A stretch of 38,521 nucleotides of DNA from DASWIP01 sp036397635. Its GTDB lineage: Bacteria > Actinomycetota > AC-67. Under the pieces are notes generated by a model. That model saw only the letters and a list, made by a program, of their open reading frames with translations, had not been told where the DNA came from and ran no database searches. The position numbers were made by a program, and so were the translations under genes. The DNA lies in the NCBI GenBank assembly GCA_036397635.1, contig DASWIP010000003.1:1-38521 (forward strand). Reading direction: 5' to 3'. Below, one piece after another: positions 6,445 to 15,120 of the stretch (the first letter of the stretch is position 1; the number at the start of each line of letters is the position of its first letter).

Positions 6445-7677
6445 ATGGAACGCTACGACGTCGTCATCGTCGGTGGCGGGATCGCCGGGGGAGCGCTGGC
6501 GACGCGTCTCGCGCGCGCCGGGGTCGGTGTGCTGGTGCTCGAGAAGCAAGCCGCGTACCGGGACATGGTGCGCGGCGAGACGTTCCAGCCGTGGGGCGTG
6601 GGGGAGGTGCGCGCGCTCGGCCTCGAGCAGACGCTGCTCGACGCGGGTGGAGGATGGGCGCACGTCACGGTGAACTACGACGAGCGGGTGTCGCCGGAGG
6701 AGGCCGAGGCCGACGCGCTCCCGTCGGCCGGATTGGTTCCCGGCGTCGAGGGCTCGCTGAACGTCGGCCATCCCGAGGCATGCGAGGCGCTGACCTCTGC
6801 GGCCGCCGTGGCGGGGGCAACCGTCGTGCGTGGTGTCGGCGCCGTTGCGATCGAGCCGCGACGCGTGACGTACACCGATGCGGCCGGGGTTGACCACGTG
6901 GCCGACTGTCGCCTGATCGTCGGCGCCGACGGGCGGCACTCGGTCGTGCGTAAGCGAGCGGGCTTCACCCTGACCGAGCGCGCGCCGACGCACTTCGGCG
7001 CCGGCTTGCTGGTCGAAGGGCTGCAAGACTGGCCGGAGGACCGTGACGCGATCGGCACGGGATCCGACGCGCTGTACCTGGTCTTCCCTCGGCCGGGTGG
7101 GCGCGCGCGCCTGTACCTGATGTGGGACATCGCCGACCAGCACCGCTTCACCGGCGCCGATCGGGAGCACGCGTTCCTGGATTCCTATCGGTTCGACGGC
7201 TGTCCGGGATCCGAGGAGCTGGCCAAGGCGACGCCGGCGGGCCCGTATGCGGGGTATCCGATGACCGACGGGATCGTCGATCGCTTCGTCGACGACGGCG
7301 TGGTGTTAGTGGGGGATGCGGCCGGGTGGAACGATCCCGTGATCGGGCAGGGGCTTTCGATCTCGATGCGCGACGTCCGATCGGTCGCCGACGTGCTGCT
7401 CGCGTCCGAGGACTGGTCCCCCTCCTCGTTCGGCGGCTACATCGAGGAACGCACCGAGCGGATGCGCCGGCTGGTGATCGAGGCGAAGGTCTTCACCCAG
7501 ATCCGGGCCACCTTCGGGCCGGCCGCCGACCGCCGCCGTATGGCGTATCGAGAATCGATGATGACCGACCCGAGCGCGTTCGCCCTCGTCGCCGGCGTCG
7601 CGATGGGGCCGGAGACGATCCCGGCCGAGACCTTCGCCGACGCCGAGATCGAGCGGCTGTTGTCGCTCGGGGCCTGA
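6445..7677 (+). CDS. FAD-dependent monooxygenase (group A, PHBH-like)
   Basis: This 410-residue flavoprotein shows the three marks of the p-hydroxybenzoate hydroxylase fold. These are the Rossmann motif VIVGGGIAGG (GxGxxG at 10-15), the DG motif VGADGRHSVVRK (Asp162-Gly163) and the GD motif LVGDAAGWNDPVIGQGLS (Gly290-Asp291). Such enzymes use NAD(P)H and O2 to hydroxylate or epoxidise aromatic, terpenoid or polyene substrates; halogenase and geranylgeranyl-reductase-like relatives share the fold. ATG 6445 was chosen because AAGGAG (6431-6436), at the end of the hydrolase gene, sits eight bases upstream. It forms a two-gene operon with the hydrolase. The stop is eight bases from the convergent regulator gene. 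Confidence 0.87.
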   Translation: MERYDVVIVGGGIAGGALATRLARAGVGVLVLEKQAAYRDMVRGETFQPWGVGEVRALGLEQTLLDAGGGWAHVTVNYDERVSPEEAEADALPSAGLVPGVEGSLNVGHPEACEALTSAAAVAGATVVRGVGAVAIEPRRVTYTDAAGVDHVADCRLIVGADGRHSVVRKRAGFTLTERAPTHFGAGLLVEGLQDWPEDRDAIGTGSDALYLVFPRPGGRARLYLMWDIADQHRFTGADREHAFLDSYRFDGCPGSEELAKATPAGPYAGYPMTDGIVDRFVDDGVVLVGDAAGWNDPVIGQGLSISMRDVRSVADVLLASEDWSPSSFGGYIEERTERMRRLVIEAKVFTQIRATFGPAADRRRMAYRESMMTDPSAFALVAGVAMGPETIPAETFADAEIERLLSLGA

Positions 7678-7685
7678 AGCAGCGA

Positions 7686-9527
7686 TCACGCGCCGAGCAA
7701 CTCGTGCAGAGCTGGGCTGTCGATGTCCGCGCCTAACGACCGTGCCGCCTCTGTCGCCTGCGCGTCGCCGAGCCTGCCACGGTGGCACAGGGCGCGCGCA
7801 AGCAGATCCCGCATCCCATGGCGGCCGGCGGCTTCCTCCAGCGCCGAGATCCACGTGCTCGCTCCGGGCAGGTGGCGGCTCACGGCGAGATCGCACAGCG
7901 CTTCGAGCGCGTACGCGCGGAACCAGGCGAAGTAGTCGGACGTCCTCGATCCCCTCGTGCGCGCGACGTCGAACCAGTGCACCGCCGCGGGGATGTCGTC
8001 CTTCGCTGCACTGAGCGAGCCGAGCCCGCGCGCCGCCAGAGTCTGGCAGCGACCGTTCCCCTCGGCAAGGCACGCGAGCGCGTACGCGTGCTCGAGCAGC
8101 CGCGCGGCCTCGGCGATCTCTCCCCGCTTGAGCGCCACCTCGCCCAGGAAGGACTCGACCCACGGAACCAGCGTGGTCCAGTGCGAGCGCACCAGCACCG
8201 ATGCGGACTCCAGCGTCGCCGCCGCGGCATCGAGCGATCCCCGGAGCAGATGGAGCCGTCCGAGCATCGTCAGCGCGAACGCCGTGTCTCCCGGCGTGCG
8301 TTGCTGATCGAGCAGCGACAGTGCTTCCTGCAGCAACGCGAGGGCCTCGGGGTAGTGCGCGGTTTCGGTCAGTATGGCTCCCCGGAGCGTGAGCGATCGC
8401 GCGGTCTCGAGCCGGTCGTCCTCCGTATGGGCTTCCACCTGATCGACCATCACGTGCGCGCGATCGTAGTGCGCGCGCCAGTACTCGCTGTAGGCGAGCT
8501 CGCGATGGGCGTGTGCCAGGAGCCGCGGAGATCCAAGGCGTTCGGCGAGCGCGATCGCCTCGTGCATGCTCGCGGCTTCGCCCTCGCCTCCGACCGACTC
8601 GGTGAAGCTGAGCGACGTCCCCAGGAGGAGCAAGGTCTTGAGCAACAGAGTCTCGTCGCCGAGCGCGCGCGCGTCCGACACTGCTCGCCGCAACGGTCGC
8701 AGCCCCGAAGTCTGGCCGGCGAGCACGGCGGCGTAACCGGACTGCATCGCGGCGCGGATCGACGGAACGTTGGGCGCGCTGCTCGAATCGTCCGGAGGAT
8801 CGCATGCACCGAGCAGCTCCTGACTCGGCTCGATGCCGAGCTCGTCGCGGAGCAACCTGATGGCTCGATCGAGATGTGCCCGCGCGTCCGCGTCGCGCCT
8901 GTCGGCCATCAGTGATCGGACCAGCAGCTCGTGGGACGCCTCATCGTAGGGGTCGATCGCGATGAGGCGAGCGGCGAGCTCGCAGGCTCCACCCCCGTCG
9001 TCGCCCGCGAGTCGCGCGAGCGCCGACCCGCGGAGCGCAACGCAGGAGTCCCCGGCGACCCGTCGCCGTTCGGCCGCCAGCCATGCATCGAACCCGGGGC
9101 TGCTGCTCACCGAGAGCCCATCGAGGAGCTCGAGGCCCAGCCCGGCGAGCTCGAGTGCGTCGGGCCACGACCCGGAGCGCAACATCAGGACATCGATGCG
9201 GGTGTTCGCGGGGAGGAGGGGATCCACGGGATCGCCGCGGAACGTGAGGGGATCGCCGACCAATCGTCGCAACGCGTTGAGGTTCCATCGCAGGGCCGCA
9301 AGCGGGTCCTCGGCGTCGCCGAACAGCAGCGACGCCAGCCGGACCCGGTTCCCGGCACCACGCTCGAGCAGGAGATACGCGAGCAGCGCCCAGGCCTTCG
9401 CGCCTCGCGGCGGAGGCTGGGCGACGCCATCCCGCAGGACCATCGGTGTGCCGAGCAGGCGGATCTCCAGCGTCATGGTGCCATCTTCGATGGTCGGTCC
9501 CCGATGTTCAAGGGCCCTGCGCGACAT
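7686..9527 (-). CDS. SARP-family (BTAD) transcriptional regulator with C-terminal TPR-like region
   Basis: The 613-residue protein begins with an OmpR-like winged helix (LEIRLLGTPMVLRDG, then AKAWALLAYLLLERG and LRWNLNALRRLVGD). It continues with the bacterial transcriptional activation domain ending in the hallmark LLRDELGIEPSQELL. The rest, about 340 residues, is Ala/Leu-rich helical pairs typical of tetratricopeptide repeats. There is no Walker A/B ATPase module, unlike AfsR. SARP proteins usually activate nearby operons by binding direct repeats. I give ATG 9527 (GACGGAG six bases upstream), but ATG 9476 (MTLEIRLLG, 596 residues) fits the family N-terminus and has only a weak binding site; either could be used. 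It diverges from the small genes at 9626 and converges on the monooxygenase. Confidence 0.82.
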   Translation of the reverse strand: MSRRALEHRGPTIEDGTMTLEIRLLGTPMVLRDGVAQPPPRGAKAWALLAYLLLERGAGNRVRLASLLFGDAEDPLAALRWNLNALRRLVGDPLTFRGDPVDPLLPANTRIDVLMLRSGSWPDALELAGLGLELLDGLSVSSSPGFDAWLAAERRRVAGDSCVALRGSALARLAGDDGGGACELAARLIAIDPYDEASHELLVRSLMADRRDADARAHLDRAIRLLRDELGIEPSQELLGACDPPDDSSSAPNVPSIRAAMQSGYAAVLAGQTSGLRPLRRAVSDARALGDETLLLKTLLLLGTSLSFTESVGGEGEAASMHEAIALAERLGSPRLLAHAHRELAYSEYWRAHYDRAHVMVDQVEAHTEDDRLETARSLTLRGAILTETAHYPEALALLQEALSLLDQQRTPGDTAFALTMLGRLHLLRGSLDAAAATLESASVLVRSHWTTLVPWVESFLGEVALKRGEIAEAARLLEHAYALACLAEGNGRCQTLAARGLGSLSAAKDDIPAAVHWFDVARTRGSRTSDYFAWFRAYALEALCDLAVSRHLPGASTWISALEEAAGRHGMRDLLARALCHRGRLGDAQATEAARSLGADIDSPALHELLGA

Positions 9528-9625
9528 CAAACGCTCCGTCAAACGCGCGCATCGCATCCTGTCCACACGGCCCGGACGTCGGGCCGGGGGGCCTGGTCGG
9601 GCCGCCTGTGAACGAGGAGGGAGCG

Positions 9626-9778
9626 ATGGGCATCAGCAGACCCTTGACCGGTTTGGCGATCGCGGTGCTGGCCGTCGCGGTGATCTTGATCGTGGGGCTG
9701 GTCGCGGTCACGGAAGGCCGCGCGGAGACGACCATGATCGATGAGCTCGGCAGGCACGTCGGTCCCTACGCGGGTTAG
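9626..9778 (+). CDS. Small single-helix membrane or exported peptide
   Basis: This 50-residue product is supported by an excellent ribosome binding site (GAGGAGGGAGCG before ATG 9626). It has one hydrophobic helix (residues 8-28, TGLAIAVLAVAVILIVGLVA) followed by a short charged tail ending HVGPYAG. The helix could be a membrane anchor or an uncleaved signal. No family is recognised. It lies 31 bases before a DUF4242 gene on the same strand and diverges from the SARP regulator, which may control it. Real small genes of this size are often missed by annotation. Confidence 0.6.
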   Translation: MGISRPLTGLAIAVLAVAVILIVGLVAVTEGRAETTMIDELGRHVGPYAG

Positions 9779-9809
9779 CGCCTGACATCATCGATCACCT
9801 GGAGGAACG

Positions 9810-10082
9810 ATGCCTCGATATCTCGTAGAACGAACGTTCCCGGAAGGCCTCAACATCCCCGCCACGGACCGGGGAGCGTCGGCATGCCTGACGGTGGTCG
9901 CCAACAACGTGGAGGAAGGGGTGACGTGGCTGCACTCGTACGTCACCAGCGATCATCGGAAGACGTATTGCATCTATGACGCTCCGACGCCGGAGGCGAT
10001 CCGCCGTTCCGCGGAACGCAACGGGCTCCCGGTGCGGGCGATCGTCCCGGTGAGCGTGCTCGATCCGTACTTCTACCACTGA
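9810..10082 (+). CDS. DUF4242 family protein (SCO4226-like)
   Basis: This 90-residue protein matches the DUF4242 pattern from end to end: PRYLVERTFPEGL at the start, then VTWLHSYVTSDHRKTYCIYDAPTPEAIR and RNGLPVRAIVPVSVLDPYFYH read across residues 38-90. The Streptomyces coelicolor member SCO4226 was described as a nickel-binding ferredoxin-like dimer; whether this protein binds metal is not known, though His41, His50 and Cys54 are candidate ligands. It starts at ATG 9810 after GGAGG. It sits between a tiny membrane peptide and a secreted protein, all on the plus strand, probably one transcription unit. Confidence 0.85.
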   Translation: MPRYLVERTFPEGLNIPATDRGASACLTVVANNVEEGVTWLHSYVTSDHRKTYCIYDAPTPEAIRRSAERNGLPVRAIVPVSVLDPYFYH

Positions 10083-10129
10083 CCGATCCGTACGTCCTTC
10101 CGCCTCCGGGCGGGGAAGGGGAGGAGACC

Positions 10130-10630
10130 ATGAGGCAGCAGCTTCGTGCATACCTGCGAGGGGGGGTCGCGATCCTGATCGCGACTGCGACCATCATCGT
10201 GCCGGTCACCGCAGCCAACAGCAACGAACACCCTGGTATCGCTCAGGTACGGCGCGCCACCGCCCCGTATCACGACCTCGCGGTCGCCGGGGACGACGAA
10301 TACGTTGCGTTCCTGCCGTGTATCGACCACCCGGCGGCCGGCGGTATGGGACAGCACTACGTGAACTTCTCGATCCTCGATGGGGAAGTGGACGCGCTCG
10401 CGCCCGAAGCGTTGGTCTACGAAGTGCGGGGTGATCAGTACAAGCTCGTGGCCGTCGAGTACGTCGTGCCGCAGTCCGAGTGGTCGGATCCGAATCCTCC
10501 GGTGCTGTTCGGTAAGGAGTTCGGACGCAACGACGACCTCGGCATCTTTGCGTTGCACGCGTGGATCTGGCGGCCGAACCCAGTGGACATGTTCGAAGAC
10601 TTCAACCTGGCCGTTCGAGCGTGCCCCTGA
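10130..10630 (+). CDS. Secreted hypothetical protein
   Basis: The 166-residue product has a signal peptide (basic MRQQLRAYLRGG, hydrophobic VAILIATATIIVPVTA, cleavage near residue 28). Its mature domain has the run GGMGQHYVNFSILDGEV, then LVAVEYVVP and ALHAWIWRPNPVDMFEDFN. I have seen this arrangement in exported hypothetical proteins of actinobacteria and other soil bacteria, but no function is known to me. The conserved histidines and aromatic residues suggest a small binding domain. ATG 10130 follows GGGGAGGAGACC. The gene ends 12 bases before the convergent iclR stop, and the shared hairpin at 10646-10682 probably ends its transcript. Confidence 0.75.
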   Translation: MRQQLRAYLRGGVAILIATATIIVPVTAANSNEHPGIAQVRRATAPYHDLAVAGDDEYVAFLPCIDHPAAGGMGQHYVNFSILDGEVDALAPEALVYEVRGDQYKLVAVEYVVPQSEWSDPNPPVLFGKEFGRNDDLGIFALHAWIWRPNPVDMFEDFNLAVRACP

Positions 10631-10642
10631 GCTGAGGAACGC

Positions 10643-11422
10643 CTAAACGCTGTCGCGCCAGCCCAGCTGGCGCGACAGCGTTCTCGTCGCATCCACGAGC
10701 AGCGTTGCGGCGTCGCCCGCCTCGCCGCGGAACCGCTCGACCGGACCGCAGACGCTGATCACCGCGAGCGGCCGGCCGTCGTGACCGAGGATCGGCGCGG
10801 CCACCGAGCCCGCCCCTTCCATGCGCTCGCCGAGGCTCATCGCCCAGCCGCGTTCGCGGATGTCGGACAGCTCCTTGCGCAGCGCCCGGATGCCGGTGAT
10901 GGTCTTGCCGGTCAACTTCTCGAGCGGACGGGCCAGGTACTCCTCCCGCTCGTCGTCGGGCAGGAACGCGAGGAACGCTTTCGACGATCCGCCTGCGTGC
11001 AGCGGCACCTGCAGGCCGAGTTGCACGACCATCTTGATGTCGCGGTCCGGCGTGACCTGGTCCACGTACACACGCGTCGATCCGGTGCGCAGCGACAGCG
11101 TGGCGGTCTCATTGGTCTCGCGCGACAGCCGCTCGAGCACCGGCCGCGCAAGCTCGCGGATGTCCGCGCGGTTCAGGTACGCGAGGCCCACGTGCAGCGC
11201 GCGCGGTCCGAGCGCGTAGCGACGCGAGGGCTCCTCCAGTTCGATGAACCCTTTCGCGCGGAAGCTCGACAGGATCCGGTAGACGACCGCTTTGGATAGG
11301 CCGAGGGCTTGGGCGATCTCGGTGACCCCGAGGGTCGGCTCATCCGCGTCGGCGAACAGGCCGAGGACGTCGGCCGCGCGCTCGATCGCCACGATCGTCT
11401 GCCCCTGGGGTTCGGAAGCCAT
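10643..11422 (-). CDS. IclR-family transcriptional regulator
   Basis: The 259-residue protein has an N-terminal winged helix-turn-helix (about residues 12-65, with LGVTEIAQALGLSKAVVYRI) and a C-terminal effector-binding domain with the family signatures GGSSKAFLAFLP and GAGSVAAPILGHDGRPLAVISVCGP. IclR proteins respond to small organic acids and commonly control catabolic operons. No clear ribosome binding site precedes ATG 11422. A 15-bp palindrome 33 bases upstream (11455-11469) looks like its own operator. Similar sequences stand in the promoters of both catabolic units at 18-24 kb and 27-32 kb, so this is their probable local regulator. The last 12 codons contain a perfect hairpin. Confidence 0.9.
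   Translation of the reverse strand: MASEPQGQTIVAIERAADVLGLFADADEPTLGVTEIAQALGLSKAVVYRILSSFRAKGFIELEEPSRRYALGPRALHVGLAYLNRADIRELARPVLERLSRETNETATLSLRTGSTRVYVDQVTPDRDIKMVVQLGLQVPLHAGGSSKAFLAFLPDDEREEYLARPLEKLTGKTITGIRALRKELSDIRERGWAMSLGERMEGAGSVAAPILGHDGRPLAVISVCGPVERFRGEAGDAATLLVDATRTLSRQLGWRDSV
10646..10682. terminator. Strong hairpin inside the 3' end of the IclR gene, probably a bidirectional terminator
   Basis: A perfect 16-bp stem pairs 10646-10661 with 10667-10682 around the loop CCCAG. It encodes the last residues of IclR (TLSRQLGWRDSV) and lies 15 bases past the stop of the convergent secreted-protein gene. No U-tract follows on either strand, so efficiency is uncertain. Confidence 0.6.
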
Positions 11423-11454
11423 GGGGGCGAGCGTACCGCAGAGCGGAACGGGAG

Positions 11455-11469
11455 TGAAACAGCGTTTCA
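11455..11469. promoter_or_regulatory. Predicted IclR operator upstream of the IclR gene
   Basis: TGAAAC-agc-GTTTCA is a perfect dyad with six-base arms, 33 bases upstream of the iclR start. Autoregulation through such a palindrome is usual for the family. Related sequences occur at 23953-23968 and 27880-27893. A degenerate relative (CGAAACAGTGTCAG, 11656-11669) is part of a longer near-repeat sharing GCAGAGCGGA with this site. Confidence 0.6.
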
Positions 11470-11665
11470 GGGTGGCTCCCGGCGACGCTCGCGCATCGGT
11501 TGGTCAGCACGTGAGCCCGCGCCCAGCGAGATGCCGCAAACGTCTCGGACGGCCGCCCTGTTCCGTGCTGCCTCAGTCATCACATCCGCCATCTGACAGG
11601 TCACCGGCCGCTGCTTCGAACCGGTGGACGATCACCTCGCAGAGCGGAGCAGAGACGAAACAGTG

Positions 11666-13009
11666 TCAGATCGAGGGGTTGAGCATGTTCGCGATGACCG
11701 CCGGCCAGGGGACGCCGACGGTGTGCGGTAGGTCGCAAGAGTAGATCGTCCCCGCGATCGGCGGGTCGGCCGATGGCTCTGTCCCGTCGGGTCGTGCATT
11801 GCCCGCCAAGCACACGTCGGCGCCGAGACCGTCCCAAGCGAGGTCGCCGAGCAACGAGTCGCCGATGGTGTTGCCGATGATGCGATCTGCTACCGAGGGC
11901 CCGGAGACGCCGGTCACGACGATGCCGTAGCGATGGCCGCTGACGTCATTGTGCTCGAGCAGGTTGTGGGAGCCGCCGTCGATCCAGATCCCTGCACCGA
12001 CCGATCGCGATGATCGCGGCGCGACCGGATCGGCGTTGTCCGCGATCGTGTTCCCCCAGAGGTGGGCGCCGCGCTGCTCGAGCGGAGAGCCGGTGAGCAC
12101 GATGCCGGCGCCGTTGCCCCTGATCAGCGAGCGGCGCACGATGATCGACCCGGCGTTCTCGAGCAACGCGCCGACCGCGTTCGCGGCCGCGGTCAGCTCG
12201 TCAACGTCGATGTCGCACGGGTCGCAGTCCTGGATGGCGAGCCCCGCGCTGCTCGCGCCCGAAGCCGTGGAGGCGTGGATGGCACCGCGATGCGAGCCGC
12301 GCGCGCGGATCCCAAACGAGCCGTTGTCTGCCGCGACGATGCGATGCGCGCCGAAGCGCGCGACCCCGTCGAACGACAGGCCGGCGATGCCGTGGTTGCG
12401 CACGGTCAGGTTCTCGACGCGCACGCCGTCGGCGCCGACCGCGATGCCGACCGCACGCTGTCGGTCGCCGTCGATGACGACCTCCTCGGATGAGGTTCCC
12501 ATGCCTCGGATCGTCACGTCGGAGGTGGCGACGACGACGCCGTAGTGGTAGATGCCGGGCAGGACCTCGATGATCGTGGTGGGTTCGGCGTCGATGAGCG
12601 CGCGCGCGATGGTCGGGTAGTCCGCGGACGGGACGACGCGACGCGGTGGTTCGGGCGGCGGGGGAGGTGGAGGTGATCCGGCCCCGACGACCACGACGCC
12701 GGCCATGCCCGGACCGTGCACAAGGCAGCGATACGAGAACGTCTCGTCTTCATGGAACGTCCACGAGAACGTGTCGCCGCGAACGCTTGTCCCCAGCTCG
12801 GGGAACGAGAACCGGTCGTCGTTCGCCGTCACCGTGTGGCCGCCCTCGCGCGACACCCAGGTCACGGTCTCGCCCTTGGCGATCGTGATCTTCTGCGGCT
12901 CGAAGAAGTTGTTGAAGATCTCGACGACGTTGATGGCGTCCGCGCGCGCGGGTGCCGTCGCTGCTGTTGCGGCGAGCATCAGCCCCGCGGCGAGGGCGCG
13001 CCGGTTCAC
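11666..13009 (-). CDS. Secreted cupredoxin fused to a right-handed beta-helix domain
   Basis: The 447-residue exported protein (signal peptide to about residue 24) starts with a plastocyanin-like domain. Its ligand set is complete: His58 (GGHTVTA), Cys95, His98 and Met102 (YRCLVHGPGM), indicating a type 1 copper site for electron transfer. A linker with seven prolines (113-119) leads to a beta-helix of the NosD/pectate-lyase-like kind, with SADYPTIARALIDAEP, NLTVRNHGIAGLSF and repeated short rungs such as GAGIVLTGS and YGIVVTGVS. Beta-helices of this sort bind or modify polysaccharides, but no catalytic site is evident. The start is GTG 13009, which shares bases with the TGA stop of the oxidase upstream (GTGA), so the two are translationally coupled. 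It may pass electrons to or from that oxidase. Confidence 0.85.
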   Translation of the reverse strand: MNRRALAAGLMLAATAATAPARADAINVVEIFNNFFEPQKITIAKGETVTWVSREGGHTVTANDDRFSFPELGTSVRGDTFSWTFHEDETFSYRCLVHGPGMAGVVVVGAGSPPPPPPPEPPRRVVPSADYPTIARALIDAEPTTIIEVLPGIYHYGVVVATSDVTIRGMGTSSEEVVIDGDRQRAVGIAVGADGVRVENLTVRNHGIAGLSFDGVARFGAHRIVAADNGSFGIRARGSHRGAIHASTASGASSAGLAIQDCDPCDIDVDELTAAANAVGALLENAGSIIVRRSLIRGNGAGIVLTGSPLEQRGAHLWGNTIADNADPVAPRSSRSVGAGIWIDGGSHNLLEHNDVSGHRYGIVVTGVSGPSVADRIIGNTIGDSLLGDLAWDGLGADVCLAGNARPDGTEPSADPPIAGTIYSCDLPHTVGVPWPAVIANMLNPSI

Positions 13010-14850
13010 GGCGTCGCGATCACCACCCCGCCGTTGACCGCATCGGGCTGCACGAGCACGGTGCGGCCGATCGACGGGACGGGTCCTTCGGCGGTGTCGT
13101 GCATGGCGAACACGTAGTACGCGCCGGGCGGCAGCACGCTGCCGTCGCCGCCATCGGGCAACGCTGCGATCACCGCGGCGCCATCGGTCGAGTGCTCGAG
13201 CACGACCGCGCGCATGTCGGCGTCGACCGTATGGGTCGCTGCGCCGAGGCGCACCAGCACGACCTCAGTGATGTCGCCTGCGTCGGTAGCCTCACCGAGG
13301 GCAAGGGTCAGGGCGCGCCCGTCCTGTGTCGGTGCGACGGCCGACACGATCGGCCTGTCTCCACGATGCAGGTAGGGCGGCTCGTAGATCTCGAAGGTGG
13401 GGTCGCGGTAGTTGTTGCTGCGGGCTGCCGGGTTGGTGTGCTGGGTGTAGTACGCCTGATGCGGAGCGTTGCCGCCGATGAGCACTCGACCGTCTGGCAG
13501 GAGCAACGCGGTGTTGTGGTATCCGCGATCGCGCGCCGCGGTTGCGACCGCCCGCCAGGTGTTGGTCTCCGGATCGTAGAGCTCAGCGGTGCGAACGCCA
13601 GATCCCGCGCCGGGGATGACCACATCGTCGAGTTCGTTGCCGTTGACCAGCAGCACTTCGCCGGTTGGAAGCATCACGCTCGAGCCGAACCACCGCTGGG
13701 CGCGAAGCTGGGACGGATCGCCTGTGAGACCGTCGATGGGCAGAGCCGGCGATTGGTTCGTGATCCCGTCGGGGGTCCACCGTATGACTTCGCTCAACGT
13801 CGTTCCGATCCATGATCCGGGGGTCGGACCGAGCGTTCCGCCGGCGACGAGGATCGACGCTTCATCGTACGGGGGTTCCAGACGGAGCAACGTCGATGTC
13901 GCGCCGCTCCGCACGCCGTAGGTGCTCTGGCCGACGGCCGTCCACGTCTGGGTCGCGGGGTCGTAGACTCGCTGCTCGCCCCAGGTCACCATGTCCGGTG
14001 TCTCACCGAATTGCGCCCACGTCTGACCTGCCGATGCGTAGAAGACTTTCCCATCGGGCAGCAGATGGATGCGTGGGTAGAGCGGCAGTGAGAAGTCGTG
14101 TGTTCCAGCGTCGGTCCAGGCCTCAGTCGAAGGATCGTAGATCTCGTTGAGTCTGACCTGGCTGAACGAGGTATCCGGATAGGTGAACGAGCCGACGACG
14201 CGCCGAAGCCCGGAAGTGATGAGCACACGCCCGTCGGCAAGGGTCACCATCGATGGGTACCATCGCGGCTCACTCATCTGATCGACAGGTGTGAACGTGT
14301 CGGTATCAGGGTCGAAGACGCGCGCCTCGTCGTCGCCGTAGCCGTCGAAGGTGGTCGGGTCCTGGAGATAATTGCCGCGCCACTCCGATCCACCTGCGAT
14401 CAGCACCGTGCCGTCGTACAGCTGCTTGAGGTCGGCGCAGAACATGTCCTTGGTGCTGTCGGTTCCTTGGTCCCGCGCCTCGTCGGTCAAGCCGCGCTCC
14501 ATGGTCGGGATCGTCCACGTCGGCGCGTCGCCACGCAGGTCCAGGATGCGCGCGCGAGAGTTGTAGATCGCGAGCGTGCCGTCCATCTTCCCGGCCCACG
14601 CGTCGCCATCCTCGCTTCCCTCGAGACCGTTCCAGTACAGGATCCGGCCGTCCGGCAGCGCGACGATGCTGACGGCAGCCGGGAACATCGCCGAGGTTTC
14701 TTCCGACGGCGGGTCGTAAGCCAGCGCACCGCCCTCCCAGAAGGGTGCCGACCACCGACCGACCTCGACCGGATCGGCCTCTGCCGGCGCCACGACCAGA
14801 GCTGAGGTCGTGATGAGCAGCGCAACAACGGCTGCGAGCTTGGTTCTCAT
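13006..14850 (-). CDS. Secreted galactose oxidase/glyoxal oxidase-like radical copper oxidase
   Basis: The 614-residue protein has a signal peptide (to about residue 26), a seven-bladed Kelch propeller with repeated LPDGRVL-type strands, and a C-terminal DUF1929 Ig-like domain. The residues of the mononuclear copper-radical site all have counterparts: Cys138 (KDMFCADL) and Tyr198 (PRWYPSM) for the Cys-Tyr cofactor, Tyr444-His445 (DRGYHNTALLLPDG) and His540 (AATHTVDADMR). These enzymes oxidise primary alcohols or aldehydes with O2, releasing H2O2; the substrate here is unknown. The stacking tryptophan of fungal galactose oxidase could not be placed with confidence. ATG 14850 follows a GGGGGGAG binding site. 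It is the first gene of a pair with a cupredoxin protein. Confidence 0.87.
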   Translation of the reverse strand: MRTKLAAVVALLITTSALVVAPAEADPVEVGRWSAPFWEGGALAYDPPSEETSAMFPAAVSIVALPDGRILYWNGLEGSEDGDAWAGKMDGTLAIYNSRARILDLRGDAPTWTIPTMERGLTDEARDQGTDSTKDMFCADLKQLYDGTVLIAGGSEWRGNYLQDPTTFDGYGDDEARVFDPDTDTFTPVDQMSEPRWYPSMVTLADGRVLITSGLRRVVGSFTYPDTSFSQVRLNEIYDPSTEAWTDAGTHDFSLPLYPRIHLLPDGKVFYASAGQTWAQFGETPDMVTWGEQRVYDPATQTWTAVGQSTYGVRSGATSTLLRLEPPYDEASILVAGGTLGPTPGSWIGTTLSEVIRWTPDGITNQSPALPIDGLTGDPSQLRAQRWFGSSVMLPTGEVLLVNGNELDDVVIPGAGSGVRTAELYDPETNTWRAVATAARDRGYHNTALLLPDGRVLIGGNAPHQAYYTQHTNPAARSNNYRDPTFEIYEPPYLHRGDRPIVSAVAPTQDGRALTLALGEATDAGDITEVVLVRLGAATHTVDADMRAVVLEHSTDGAAVIAALPDGGDGSVLPPGAYYVFAMHDTAEGPVPSIGRTVLVQPDAVNGGVVIATP

Positions 14851-15042
14851 GGTTGCTCCCCCCGCCCCCGGCCGCCGTTCTCGCTGGTCGCAGGCCCGAC
14901 GGCTCGGATCGGTCCTCCCAAAGACTTCTCTTCACGTCGAGCTTCACCTGCTTCCGACCGAGGCGCGGTCCTCGGTGATGCATGGTCCGTGCCGGTGCCT
15001 TGATCCGACACGATTGTGCACGTCACCAGGACGAGAAGACAC

Positions 15043-15056
15043 CACTCACCTGAGTG
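15043..15056. promoter_or_regulatory. 14-bp palindrome upstream of the copper oxidase operon
   Basis: CACTCA-cc-TGAGTG is a perfect dyad in the 270-base gap between the oxidase start (14850) and the end of the LAL regulator gene (15121). Nothing else gene-like is visible in that gap. It could be an operator, possibly for the adjacent regulator. Evidence is symmetry and position only. Confidence 0.35.
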
Positions 15057-15120
15057 ATGTTCTGGAGCGGCGACCCTCACTTTCTCGGGGAGCTCGATCG
15101 TCGCCACACGATCACACCAC

